In this document: positions 1 through 5,630 of the stretch, piece after piece | Numbering within the stretch: the stretch's first letter is position 1 | Layout of the letters: every line of letters begins with the position of its first letter | From: an uncultured Sutterella sp. | Lineage (GTDB): Bacteria > Pseudomonadota > Gammaproteobacteria > Burkholderiales > Burkholderiaceae_F | Assembly: GCA_934249275.1 (NCBI GenBank) | Contig: CAKQKT010000111.1 | Span: 1 to 5,630 of the forward strand | Direction: 5' to 3' | DNA length: 5,630 nt | Notes under the pieces: model-generated | Seen by the model: the letters and a program-made list of their open reading frames with translations, nothing else | What the model was told of the DNA's origin: nothing | The model's database searches: none | Translations under genes and position numbers: made by a program

Positions 1-941
<941 letters not shown>

Positions 942-942
942 A

Positions 943-1866
943 TCAGTGAGAGCGCGCGATCACATAGTCTGCGATCTGGGCAAGGCGGTCAACGGCACCT
1001 GCGGGAACCGCCGGATCGGACGAAACGAGCTCAAGCGCAGCATTGGCGCGATCGTGGAGATTGCGCGCACGTTCGCGGGCTCCTTCAAGCCCCAGAAGCG
1101 ACACCCAGGTGGGCTTGTCATCCTTTTCATCCTTGCCTGCGGTCTTGCCGAGAGTGGCCGTGTCCTGCGTGCAGTCGAGAATGTCGTCAACCACCTGGAA
1201 CGCGACGCCGAGCGCATCGGCGTAGGCCGCAAGACCGCCCTTGGCGGCATCGCCGAGCTTGTCCCAGTCGCCGGCCTGAGCACCGCAAAGAACGGCCGCC
1301 TGAATGAGGGCACCGGTCTTCATGGCCTGCATGCGCAGAAGCTCGGCTTCGCCGGGATGGCCGCCGACCATTGCAAGATCAAGGGCCTGGCCGCCGCACA
1401 TGCCGCGAACGCCGGCCGCTCGAGCAAGCGTGCCGCACAGGCGGGCCGCCGCAGCCGGAGGCTGGACTTCGGCGAGCACCGTAAAGGCTTCGGTCTGAAG
1501 AGCGTCGCCCGCAAGCATCGCCGTCGCTTCGCCGTACTGGACGTGCACCGTCGGCTTGCCGCGCCGCAGCGTATCGTTGTCCATCGAGGGCATGTCGTCG
1601 TGCACAAGCGAATAGGCATGCACGAGTTCAAGCGCCAGCGCCGCACGATCAAGCGCCTCGCTCGAAGCGCCCGACACCGAACCAGCGGCGTAGCAAAGCA
1701 GAGCACGAACGCGCTTTCCGCCGCCGAGCACCGCATAGCGCATCGCGCCGATCAAACGCTTGGGCTCGCGACCGGGCTTGGGCATCGTGCTCTCCGCATA
1801 CCATTCGAAATGCTTGACCGATTCGGCCATCCAGGCCTTAAAGCCGTCTTCTGCAGCTTCCGTCAT
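943..1866 (-). CDS. ispA: (2E,6E)-farnesyl diphosphate synthase (geranyltranstransferase)
   Basis: This cytosolic trans-prenyltransferase condenses dimethylallyl and geranyl diphosphate with isopentenyl diphosphate to make farnesyl diphosphate, the precursor of ubiquinone/menaquinone side chains and undecaprenyl phosphate. The 307-residue product has GGGKRVR (48-54, IPP-binding Lys51 and Arg54), the first Asp-rich motif DDMPSMD (90-96), RRGKPTVH (101-108), KTGALI (183-188), the second Asp-rich motif DDILD (227-231) and [21 protein letters not shown] (from 239). The DDxxxxD spacing, with two extra residues, is typical of bacterial type II FPP synthases, and Tyr85 sits five residues before it as in E. 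coli IspA. I start at the ATG at 1866 because GAGG (1878-1875) lies exactly eight bases upstream. The GTG at 1875, which would add three residues (310 in all), overlaps that site and is unlikely. It is the middle gene of xseB-ispA-dxs. Confidence 0.96.
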   Translation of the reverse strand: MTEAAEDGFKAWMAESVKHFEWYAESTMPKPGREPKRLIGAMRYAVLGGGKRVRALLCYAAGSVSGASSEALDRAALALELVHAYSLVHDDMPSMDNDTLRRGKPTVHVQYGEATAMLAGDALQTEAFTVLAEVQPPAAAARLCGTLARAAGVRGMCGGQALDLAMVGGHPGEAELLRMQAMKTGALIQAAVLCGAQAGDWDKLGDAAKGGLAAYADALGVAFQVVDDILDCTQDTATLGKTAGKDEKDDKPTWVSLLGLEGARERARNLHDRANAALELVSSDPAVPAGAVDRLAQIADYVIARSH

Positions 1867-1874
1867 CGAGTTCA

Positions 1875-1883
1875 CCTCTCTTT
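1875..1883 (-). promoter_or_regulatory. Ribosome binding site of ispA
   Basis: The minus strand reads AAAGAGAGG, followed by eight bases and the ATG at 1866. The site ends on the G that opens the alternative GTG codon at 1875, so it can serve the ATG but not the GTG. It lies in the 34-base gap between xseB and ispA. Confidence 0.75.
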
Positions 1884-1900
1884 AGTATTCTGCCGGCTGA

Positions 1901-2131
1901 TCAGAACGGCACGTTCTCGGCTTCGTCGGATTCGGCGCGCAGCGTCTCAATCGTCCTGCGGGCCTCCTCAAGCTCGCGGCGGCAGCGCTTGAGAAGCGCC
2001 GTTCCGCGTGCATATCCGGCCACGCTTTCCTTGAGAGTCGCATCGCCCGAAGCCATGCTGCTCGTAAGCTCTTCAAGCTCCTCGAGCGCCTCTTCAAAAG
2101 TGAGTTCCTCAACGGGTTTAAGATCTGTCAT
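1901..2131 (-). CDS. xseB: Exodeoxyribonuclease VII small subunit
   Basis: XseB is the small regulatory subunit that binds several copies to the XseA catalytic subunit, forming cytosolic exonuclease VII, which degrades single-stranded DNA from both ends. The 76-residue product matches the usual 70-85 residues. It has the family pattern: an acidic start with LTFEEALEELEELTSSMASGD (residues 10-30), then LKESVAGYARGTALLKRC, then a charged helical tail (RRELEEARRTIETL) suited to the known coiled-helix fold. GGAAG (2146-2142) stands ten bases before the ATG. It is the first gene of the leftward operon with ispA and dxs, an arrangement also known from E. coli. The functional link is historical rather than metabolic. 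xseA is not in the window. Confidence 0.95.
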   Translation of the reverse strand: MTDLKPVEELTFEEALEELEELTSSMASGDATLKESVAGYARGTALLKRCRRELEEARRTIETLRAESDEAENVPF

Positions 2132-2213
2132 CGGAGTTTATCTTCCAAAAAAGCCGTCCGAGCCGAAAAAAGGGTCGGAACGCGCCGCCCGAACCATCTG
2201 GGCATATCTTTTT

Positions 2214-2219
2214 ATTGTA
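2214..2219 (-). promoter_or_regulatory. Possible -10 element for the xseB-ispA-dxs operon
   Basis: The minus strand reads TACAAT, five of six matches to the sigma-70 -10 consensus, about 80 bases before the xseB start and in an AT-rich patch. I see no good -35 hexamer at 16-18 bases upstream, so the call rests on the -10 alone. Confidence 0.25.
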
Positions 2220-2245
2220 CCGAAAGACCGAGTGTTTCTCTGTTC

Positions 2246-2274
2246 GGCTTGCGCAGTACGCATGCCTGCAAGCC
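2246..2274. repeat. Inverted repeat (dyad) between xseB and the DMT permease gene
   Basis: GGCTTGC (2246-2252) is perfectly complementary to GCAAGCC (2268-2274). The adjoining GCA (2253-2255) can also pair with TGC (2263-2265), leaving a two-base bulge and a seven-base loop, for about ten base pairs in total. No T-run follows in either direction, so it is not a standard terminator. It lies 31 bases before the permease ATG, where it could be an mRNA leader hairpin or a regulator-binding dyad. The rest of the 174-base gap (2132-2305) shows no gene, no clear rightward promoter and no good ribosome binding site for the permease. Confidence 0.45.
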
Positions 2275-2305
2275 ATTGAGACGCCTGCCTTTACATTAGC
2301 TCACC

Positions 2306-3169
2306 ATGACCAAAAGTCTTTGGATGCTTGTCGCATCGCTCCTCTTCGCCCTCATGGCCGCCTTCGCCCGCATGGACGCCTCGGATTTCTCCGCGCTCGA
2401 ACTCGTCTTCTACCGCTCCGCCTTCGGTGCAGCCGTCATTGCCATCTGGGTGGCCTGGAAAGGCTTCACGCTCAAGACGCCTCTGGTGCGCTCGCACTTC
2501 ATGCGCAGCTTTCTGGGCACGTTTGCGCTCACGATCTGGTTTTATGCCATTTCGAAGCTTCCGCTGGGCACTGCGATGACGCTCAACTACACGAGCCCGC
2601 TCTACATGGCGCTCATCGTCATCTTCCTCGCAATCCGAAAAGGCGAATCCTTCAGCCGGGCGAGCGCTACGGCGGTGGCCCTTGGATTCCTCGGCGTCAC
2701 GCTTGTTCTGAAGCCCGAGCTTTCTCCCGAACAGACCTTCCCTGCGCTCGTCGGTCTTACCTCAGGCTTTTTCGCCGCACTCGCCTACTTCCAAATCCGG
2801 CAGCTCACGCGCATGCAGGAGCCCGAATGGCGAATCGTCTTCTACTTCACGCTCTTCGGCACGGCTTGGGGCCTTGGCGGCCACCTGCTGCTAACGGGCG
2901 GCATGACGCCCGTCACCTGGGACAACGTTCCCGCACTTCTCGGCATGGCGCTTACAGCAACGGGCGCACAGCTTGCGATGACAAGATCCTGGGGCAGCGC
3001 AAACACGCTGCTGACAGCCGTCTTTCAGTATTCGGCCATCATTTTTGCCGCCGGGTTCGGCGTCGCCTTCTTTGACGAGCCCATCGGGCTCATGAGCGCC
3101 GTCGGCATCGCCGTCATTCTCGTTTCGGGCGTTTGGGCGGCCGTCATTGCCAAAAAGGGCAGAAATTGA
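2306..3169 (+). CDS. DMT superfamily permease of the EamA family, substrate unknown
   Basis: This is an inner-membrane drug/metabolite transporter of 287 residues, the usual size for two fused EamA repeats. I can trace about ten hydrophobic helices: roughly 4-20, 30-50, 68-83, 88-108, 120-136, 147-163, 176-194, 206-224, 233-254 and 260-281. The two repeats share the expected layout. The first ends with LNYTSPLYMALIVIFLA (93-109) and the second with FQYSAIIFAAGFGVAFFDEP (240-259), the position where EamA proteins carry the conserved helix and following acidic-Pro turn. The short positive tail (AKKGRN) fits a cytosolic C-terminus. Family members carry amino acids, nucleotide-like compounds, riboflavin or toxic metabolites, and nothing here decides among them. 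It is transcribed alone, diverging from xseB and converging on the ZIP gene. No clear Shine-Dalgarno precedes the ATG, so the start is likely but not proven. Confidence 0.9.
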   Translation: MTKSLWMLVASLLFALMAAFARMDASDFSALELVFYRSAFGAAVIAIWVAWKGFTLKTPLVRSHFMRSFLGTFALTIWFYAISKLPLGTAMTLNYTSPLYMALIVIFLAIRKGESFSRASATAVALGFLGVTLVLKPELSPEQTFPALVGLTSGFFAALAYFQIRQLTRMQEPEWRIVFYFTLFGTAWGLGGHLLLTGGMTPVTWDNVPALLGMALTATGAQLAMTRSWGSANTLLTAVFQYSAIIFAAGFGVAFFDEPIGLMSAVGIAVILVSGVWAAVIAKKGRN

Positions 3170-3178
3170 AAAAACAAA

Positions 3179-3222
3179 GACCGCCGGAGCCCGCCTCAAA
3201 ATCCGGCTTCGGCGGTCGTTTT
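3179..3222. terminator. Bidirectional Rho-independent terminator between convergent genes
   Basis: Positions 3179-3191 pair with 3205-3217 over 13 base pairs, all Watson-Crick except one G-U, around a 13-base loop. GTTTT follows on the plus strand. An A-rich stretch (3170-3178) precedes the stem and reads as a T-rich tail on the minus strand. It starts ten bases after the permease stop and ends about 25 bases from the ZIP stop, so it can serve both converging genes. Confidence 0.85.
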
Positions 3223-3246
3223 GACTGCCCCGTGCGATCCCTGACT

Positions 3247-4065
3247 CTAATGAGCGCGGCCATCCGCCGGTGCCTCGACGTGAGAGGCCTCATGATCATG
3301 ACCTCCGTGCACATGATCGTGACCGAGGCCAAGGATTACGGTGCTCAAAAGCACGCCTGCCACAAAAAGAACAAGCTGTCTGAAGCCGTCCCGCCTTGAG
3401 CGGCAGTCCCGGAAGACCTCGGGCAATAGCGCGTGAAACGTAATGAACAGAAACGATGCAGCCGAGGCGGCAAGCGCAAAGGGAAGCGCCTCTCGTGAAA
3501 TGCTGACGGCGGCCCAGCCCGCAATGCCGCCCACAAGAGTCGGCACCGAAGCGGCAACGCACCACAAAACGGCACGACGGGCATCAAGTCCGCAGTTTCT
3601 CAAAATCACCATGTAGCCCGTCGACTGCGGTATCTCATGGCAACACACGGCAAGCGCAACAAGCCAGCCCGCTCGCTCGTCCATGAGAAAGGTGCTTGCA
3701 ATGAGCACGCCGTCAACGAAGTTGTGCAGTCCCGCCCCGGTCATCACTGCCATTGCCGCCGCCCGCCCCGTATGCGCCTCATCATGACCGTCATGGCCGT
3801 GATGAGTGAAAAAACGCTCGAGCAGCAGGAAAAGCAGAATCGTGCCCAGCATGACGAGCCCAAGATCATGCGCCTCAACACCCGGCATTTCGAACGCCTC
3901 AGGGATGAGGTGCGTGAGCGCCACTGCCGTTAGAAGACCGCAGGCAACGGCGAGAAGCTGCTCTGAAAGCCCGGCCAGCCAACGGCAGGAAAGCAGCGCC
4001 GCGACGGAAATCGAAAGAAACCTCGTCAAAACGCCTGCGGCCAGGATGTGTAGAAGAATAGACAT
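3247..4065 (-). CDS. ZIP family divalent metal transporter
   Basis: This inner-membrane ZIP permease (272 residues) probably takes up Zn2+ or a related divalent cation. It has the ZIP layout: eight likely helices, THLIPEAF in TM2 (51-58), a His-rich loop HHGHDGHDEAH after TM3 (88-98), the TM4 metal motif HNFVDG (114-119) and the TM5 motif HEIPQ (143-147). A second His-rich stretch follows the last helix (HDHVHGGHDHEASH, 249-262). In known ZIPs the TM4 and TM5 motifs form the binuclear transport site, and the His-rich segments are thought to hold or sense metal. Residues 148-151 are STGY, where many HEIPQ-type relatives have Glu-x-Gly-Asp. The ATG at 4065 has no obvious Shine-Dalgarno. I see no convincing Zur box upstream, so control by zinc cannot be claimed. 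Metal specificity and direction are inferred from the family only. Confidence 0.92.
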   Translation of the reverse strand: MSILLHILAAGVLTRFLSISVAALLSCRWLAGLSEQLLAVACGLLTAVALTHLIPEAFEMPGVEAHDLGLVMLGTILLFLLLERFFTHHGHDGHDEAHTGRAAAMAVMTGAGLHNFVDGVLIASTFLMDERAGWLVALAVCCHEIPQSTGYMVILRNCGLDARRAVLWCVAASVPTLVGGIAGWAAVSISREALPFALAASAASFLFITFHALLPEVFRDCRSRRDGFRQLVLFVAGVLLSTVILGLGHDHVHGGHDHEASHVEAPADGRAH

Positions 4066-4087
4066 ATTGTATTCAAATGACTGTCAG

Positions 4088-4107
4088 AGAGGCGGAGGGA
4101 GGCCTCT
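4088..4107. repeat. Short GC-rich inverted repeat in the ZIP gene leader
   Basis: AGAGGC (4088-4093) and GCCTCT (4102-4107) form a perfect six-base-pair stem around an eight-base purine-rich (plus strand) loop, GGAGGGAG. It is centred about 32 bases before the ZIP start. It has no T-run and its function is unknown. The stem is short enough to be chance. Confidence 0.3.
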
Positions 4108-4221
4108 GCACACGCATTGCGCGGCAAGGAATATTTTACGTCAGAGCGTCACTGGCTAGCGCCAATTTACAATGTCTATTACAAAGTCGACGTCAATAGG
4201 TAAATAATTGTTTGCGATATT

Positions 4222-4235
4222 TTGATCAAAATCAA
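4222..4235. promoter_or_regulatory. FNR/ANR-type binding site
   Basis: TTGATCAAAATCAA matches the FNR consensus TTGAT-N4-ATCAA at all ten defined positions. FNR is the oxygen-sensing Fe-S activator and repressor of the Crp-Fnr family; ANR, FixK and DNR relatives read the same site. Its centre at 4228.5 is 232 bases before the symporter start and 163 bases before the ZIP start. No good -10 lies at the class II position on the rightward side. If the weak leftward TTGACG/TGTAAA promoter is real, the site sits near -70, a class I position. Site identity is strong from sequence; which gene it controls is open. Confidence 0.7.
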
Positions 4236-4326
4236 GCATAACCATGCTTTCTCCCCCACATTCAGACTTGCGTCAGAAAAACTCGCAAAAAGCAAGTGAT
4301 ATGAGATATACAGACTAAGCGTTTAC

Positions 4327-4350
4327 CCTAGGTCTTATATATGAGCTAGG
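4327..4350. promoter_or_regulatory. 24-bp imperfect palindrome, candidate operator
   Basis: The arms CCTAG and CTAGG bracket an AT-rich core (TTATATAT). Twenty of the 24 positions are self-complementary about the centre at 4338.5; the mismatched positions are 6, 9, 16 and 19. The size, symmetry and TA-rich middle suit a dimeric helix-turn-helix regulator. It lies just upstream of the candidate symporter promoter, where an activator or repressor of that gene could bind. I do not recognise the regulator. Confidence 0.45.
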
Positions 4351-4367
4351 TGAATAGAATCGAATCA

Positions 4368-4390
4368 AGGCGGGAGCAAACATCCCGTCT
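4368..4390 (+). repeat. GC-rich hairpin upstream of the symporter gene
   Basis: CGGGA (4371-4375) pairs with TCCCG (4383-4387) around a seven-base loop GCAAACA. The stem extends outward through G-U, G-C and A-T to eight base pairs. The downstream bases are GC-rich rather than a T-run, so it is not an obvious terminator. If transcription starts upstream of it, this is a leader structure. If the promoter at 4407-4435 is used, it is a DNA-level dyad around -65. Confidence 0.4.
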
Positions 4391-4406
4391 GCGCCGTTGC
4401 ACCTGC

Positions 4407-4435
4407 TTTCCAACCGTGCGTCGGCTCAATATAAG
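4407..4435 (+). promoter_or_regulatory. Candidate sigma-70 promoter of the symporter gene
   Basis: TTTCCA (4407-4412, four of six to TTGACA) is separated by 17 bases from TATAAG (4430-4435, five of six to TATAAT). Initiation near 4442 would give a short leader of about 20 bases that just includes the ribosome binding site. Spacing and position are ideal; the -35 is mediocre, which would suit an activated promoter. Confidence 0.45.
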
Positions 4436-4447
4436 TAAACAACAGCT

Positions 4448-4457
4448 AGGGGTGGAG
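4448..4457 (+). promoter_or_regulatory. Ribosome binding site of the symporter gene
   Basis: AGGGGTGGAG ends three bases before the ATG at 4461, and its AGGGG part stands eight bases upstream. It is the clearest purine-rich ribosome binding site in the window and supports strong translation. Confidence 0.7.
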
Positions 4458-4460
4458 ATT

Positions 4461-5630
4461 ATGTCCTCCAAATTAAAAATCAGTCTGGCCTGGCAGATGA
4501 TGATCGGTCTTGCGCTCGGTATCGTAGTCGGCGCACTCGTTGATTCCTCCTTTGCCCAGACTTGGCTTCAGCCGCTCGGCGACCTCTTCATTCGTCTGAT
4601 TCGAATGGTGGTGGTGCCTCTCGTCATGGCAACCATCATTGCAGGCGCTGCCGGCATTTCCGACACGTCCAAGCTTGGCCGCGTCGCAGTCAAGGTTCTT
4701 ATCGTTTATGCGGTGACGACTGCCATTGCCGTCGCCTGCGGTCTGTTCTTTGCCGGCCTCGTTCAGCCGGGCATGGGCCTTGACCTCTCCACCGAAGGCC
4801 TCAAGGTCAAGGAAGTCGTGGCTCCGCCGCTCGTCAAGACGCTGCTCGCCATCGTTCCGATCAACCCGATGCAGGCCATGGCTGAAGGCTCCATGCTGCA
4901 GATCATCTTCTTCTCCGTGATCTTCGGCTTTGCTCTCTCCGGCCTCGGCGAACGCGGCAAGCCCGTGCTTCACTTCTTTGAAGTCGTCGGCGACGTCATG
5001 ATCCGCGTCACCCACATGGTCATGCTCTACGCCCCGATCGGTGTGTTCGGCTTGATCTCCTTCACGGTCAGCCGTCACGGTCTCGCCGTCCTGTTGCCGC
5101 TCGGCGCCCTGATCCTCACGGCCTTTGTCGCGACCGTCTTCTTCGTCGGCGTGATCCTGATCCCGATGGTCCGCATCATGTCCGGCATCCCGGTCATGAC
5201 CTTCCTCAAGGGCATCTTCGAACCGTGGCTCGTCGCCTTCACGACCTGCTCGTCCGCTGCCGCTCTTCCGGCCAACCTGAACGCCGCCCGCAAGCTCGGC
5301 TCCACGAAGGCGATCTCCTCCTTCTCGATCCCGCTCGGCAACACGATCAACATGAACGGTACGGCCATCTACATGGGCGTCTGCTCGATCTTCGCCGCTG
5401 AAGTCTATGGTCTTCCGCTCACGATGGCCGACCAGCTCACCATCGTTCTGATGGGCGTTCTCGCCGCCGTCGGCACCGCCGGTGTTCCGGGCGCAGGCCT
5501 GATCATGACGACGATCATCTTCACGCAGGTCGGCATTCCGCTTGAAGCCGTTGCTCTTATCGCCGGCGTCGACCGTATTCTCGACATGATCCGTACGTCC
5601 ATCAACGTGGTCGGCGACGTGTCCGCTGCC
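4461..5630 (+). CDS. Dicarboxylate/amino acid:cation symporter (DAACS/SLC1 family), probably glutamate/aspartate type; 3' end cut off
   Basis: This inner-membrane secondary transporter couples uptake of acidic substrates to Na+ or H+. The 390 codons present cover nearly all of the usual 400-440. Family marks: YAVTT in TM3 (83-87), the serine-containing HP1 tip TTCSSAAALP (261-270), PLGNTINMNGT in TM7 (291-301), the HP2 tip GTAGVPGAG (338-346), and TM8 DRILDMIRTSINVVGD (371-386). Against archaeal GltPh, Asp375, Arg378, Thr379 and Asn382 match substrate residues Asp394, Arg397, Thr398 and Asn401, and Asp386 matches the sodium ligand Asp405. E. coli DctA has DRFMSEAR here and lacks the Asp that holds the amino group, so an aspartate/glutamate substrate is more likely than a C4-dicarboxylate. 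Asn299 replaces the GltPh Na3-site Asp312. Codons are very strongly C-ended (ctc, gtc, atc), suggesting high expression. The ATG follows a strong ribosome binding site, and the last ~20-40 residues are missing at the edge. Confidence 0.93.
   Translation, partial: MSSKLKISLAWQMMIGLALGIVVGALVDSSFAQTWLQPLGDLFIRLIRMVVVPLVMATIIAGAAGISDTSKLGRVAVKVLIVYAVTTAIAVACGLFFAGLVQPGMGLDLSTEGLKVKEVVAPPLVKTLLAIVPINPMQAMAEGSMLQIIFFSVIFGFALSGLGERGKPVLHFFEVVGDVMIRVTHMVMLYAPIGVFGLISFTVSRHGLAVLLPLGALILTAFVATVFFVGVILIPMVRIMSGIPVMTFLKGIFEPWLVAFTTCSSAAALPANLNAARKLGSTKAISSFSIPLGNTINMNGTAIYMGVCSIFAAEVYGLPLTMADQLTIVLMGVLAAVGTAGVPGAGLIMTTIIFTQVGIPLEAVALIAGVDRILDMIRTSINVVGDVSAA

Larger units (their letters stand above)
4066..4460. 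other. Long divergent intergenic regulatory region between the ZIP and symporter genes
   Basis: No credible coding frame is present in these 395 bases, and the middle is markedly richer in A/T than the flanking genes. In order it holds a GC-rich dyad in the ZIP leader (4088-4107), a pair of TTACAA repeats 12 bases apart (4167-4172 and 4179-4184), a minus-strand TTGACG hexamer (4196-4191), an FNR-type box (4222-4235), a 24-bp palindrome (4327-4350), three tandem GAAT(A/C) pentamers (4352-4366), a hairpin (4368-4390) and a plausible rightward promoter (4407-4435). The minus-strand TTGACG could be a -35 for the ZIP gene, but the best -10 (TGTAAA, 4171-4166) is 19 bases away, so the ZIP promoter is unresolved. 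Confidence 0.7.

Noticed and set aside
1873..1875. GTG start for ispA giving 310 residues
   Set aside because: The codon overlaps the GAGG ribosome binding site, which is correctly spaced for the ATG at 1866.
946..1992. 348-codon open frame on the plus strand
   Set aside because: It lies antisense across all of ispA and into xseB, both of which are clear family members. Its Arg/His-rich product matches nothing and is the expected shadow of GC-rich coding DNA.
2215..3075. 286-codon plus-strand open frame overlapping the permease
   Set aside because: It is a shifted frame of the DMT gene with a His/Arg-rich, non-membrane product; the permease frame has ten helices and family motifs.
4066..4200. 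Zur box upstream of the ZIP gene
   Set aside because: I found no palindrome resembling the known Zur consensus; only AT-rich repeats without the right symmetry.
4201..4216. ArcA-like sequence GTAAATAATTGTTTG
   Set aside because: Similarity to the degenerate ArcA pattern is weak and expected in an AT-rich stretch.
4398..4413. Possible sigma-54 promoter (TTGCAC-N5-TTCCA), attractive because dctA genes are often sigma-54 dependent
   Set aside because: It lacks the required GG at -24 and GC at -12, so it fails the core consensus.
4473..5078. 201-codon minus-strand open frame within the symporter
   Set aside because: It is antisense to the DAACS gene. Its His/Asp/Glu-rich composition follows from the C-ended codons of the real gene.

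Overview
The window looks like ordinary chromosomal DNA from a GC-rich Gram-negative bacterium, most likely a betaproteobacterium (Burkholderiales; a Sutterellaceae-like gut anaerobe is my guess). The basis is the xseB-ispA-dxs gene order, the betaproteobacterial flavour of the Dxs segment (for example [17 protein letters not shown]) and the strong use of C/G-ending codons. The genus is an inference from pattern memory, not a search.

Left part (1-2131, minus strand): a tight isoprenoid operon read right to left. xseB (exonuclease VII small subunit) comes first, then 34 bases later ispA (farnesyl diphosphate synthase), then after a single base dxs (1-deoxy-D-xylulose-5-phosphate synthase), whose 3' half lies beyond the left edge. 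Dxs makes the first committed metabolite of the MEP pathway, and IspA condenses the resulting C5 units to C15 for quinone, undecaprenyl and other prenyl products. XseB is a DNA-repair subunit that is traditionally carried along in this cluster.

Middle (2132-4065): a 174-base divergent intergenic region holding a strong dyad, then a rightward DMT/EamA-family ten-helix exporter-like permease. This converges on a leftward ZIP-family metal transporter. Between the two stop codons is a 13-bp GC-rich hairpin that can terminate transcription from both sides.

Right part (4066-5630): a 395-base, relatively AT-rich divergent intergenic region that is the most interesting piece of the window. It holds a perfect FNR-type box (TTGAT-N4-ATCAA), a 24-bp imperfect palindrome with CCTAG/CTAGG arms, a GC-rich hairpin and a plausible sigma-70 promoter with a strong ribosome binding site. 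It leads into a DAACS/SLC1-family acidic amino acid or dicarboxylate symporter that runs off the right edge. The symporter's TM8 signature (DRILDMIRT) is of the glutamate/aspartate type rather than the DctA type.

I see no tRNA, rRNA, CRISPR array, insertion sequence, phage gene or defence system. All main genes belong to known families. What merits a second look is the regulatory architecture upstream of the symporter, two start-codon decisions, and a few unusual residues in conserved motifs.
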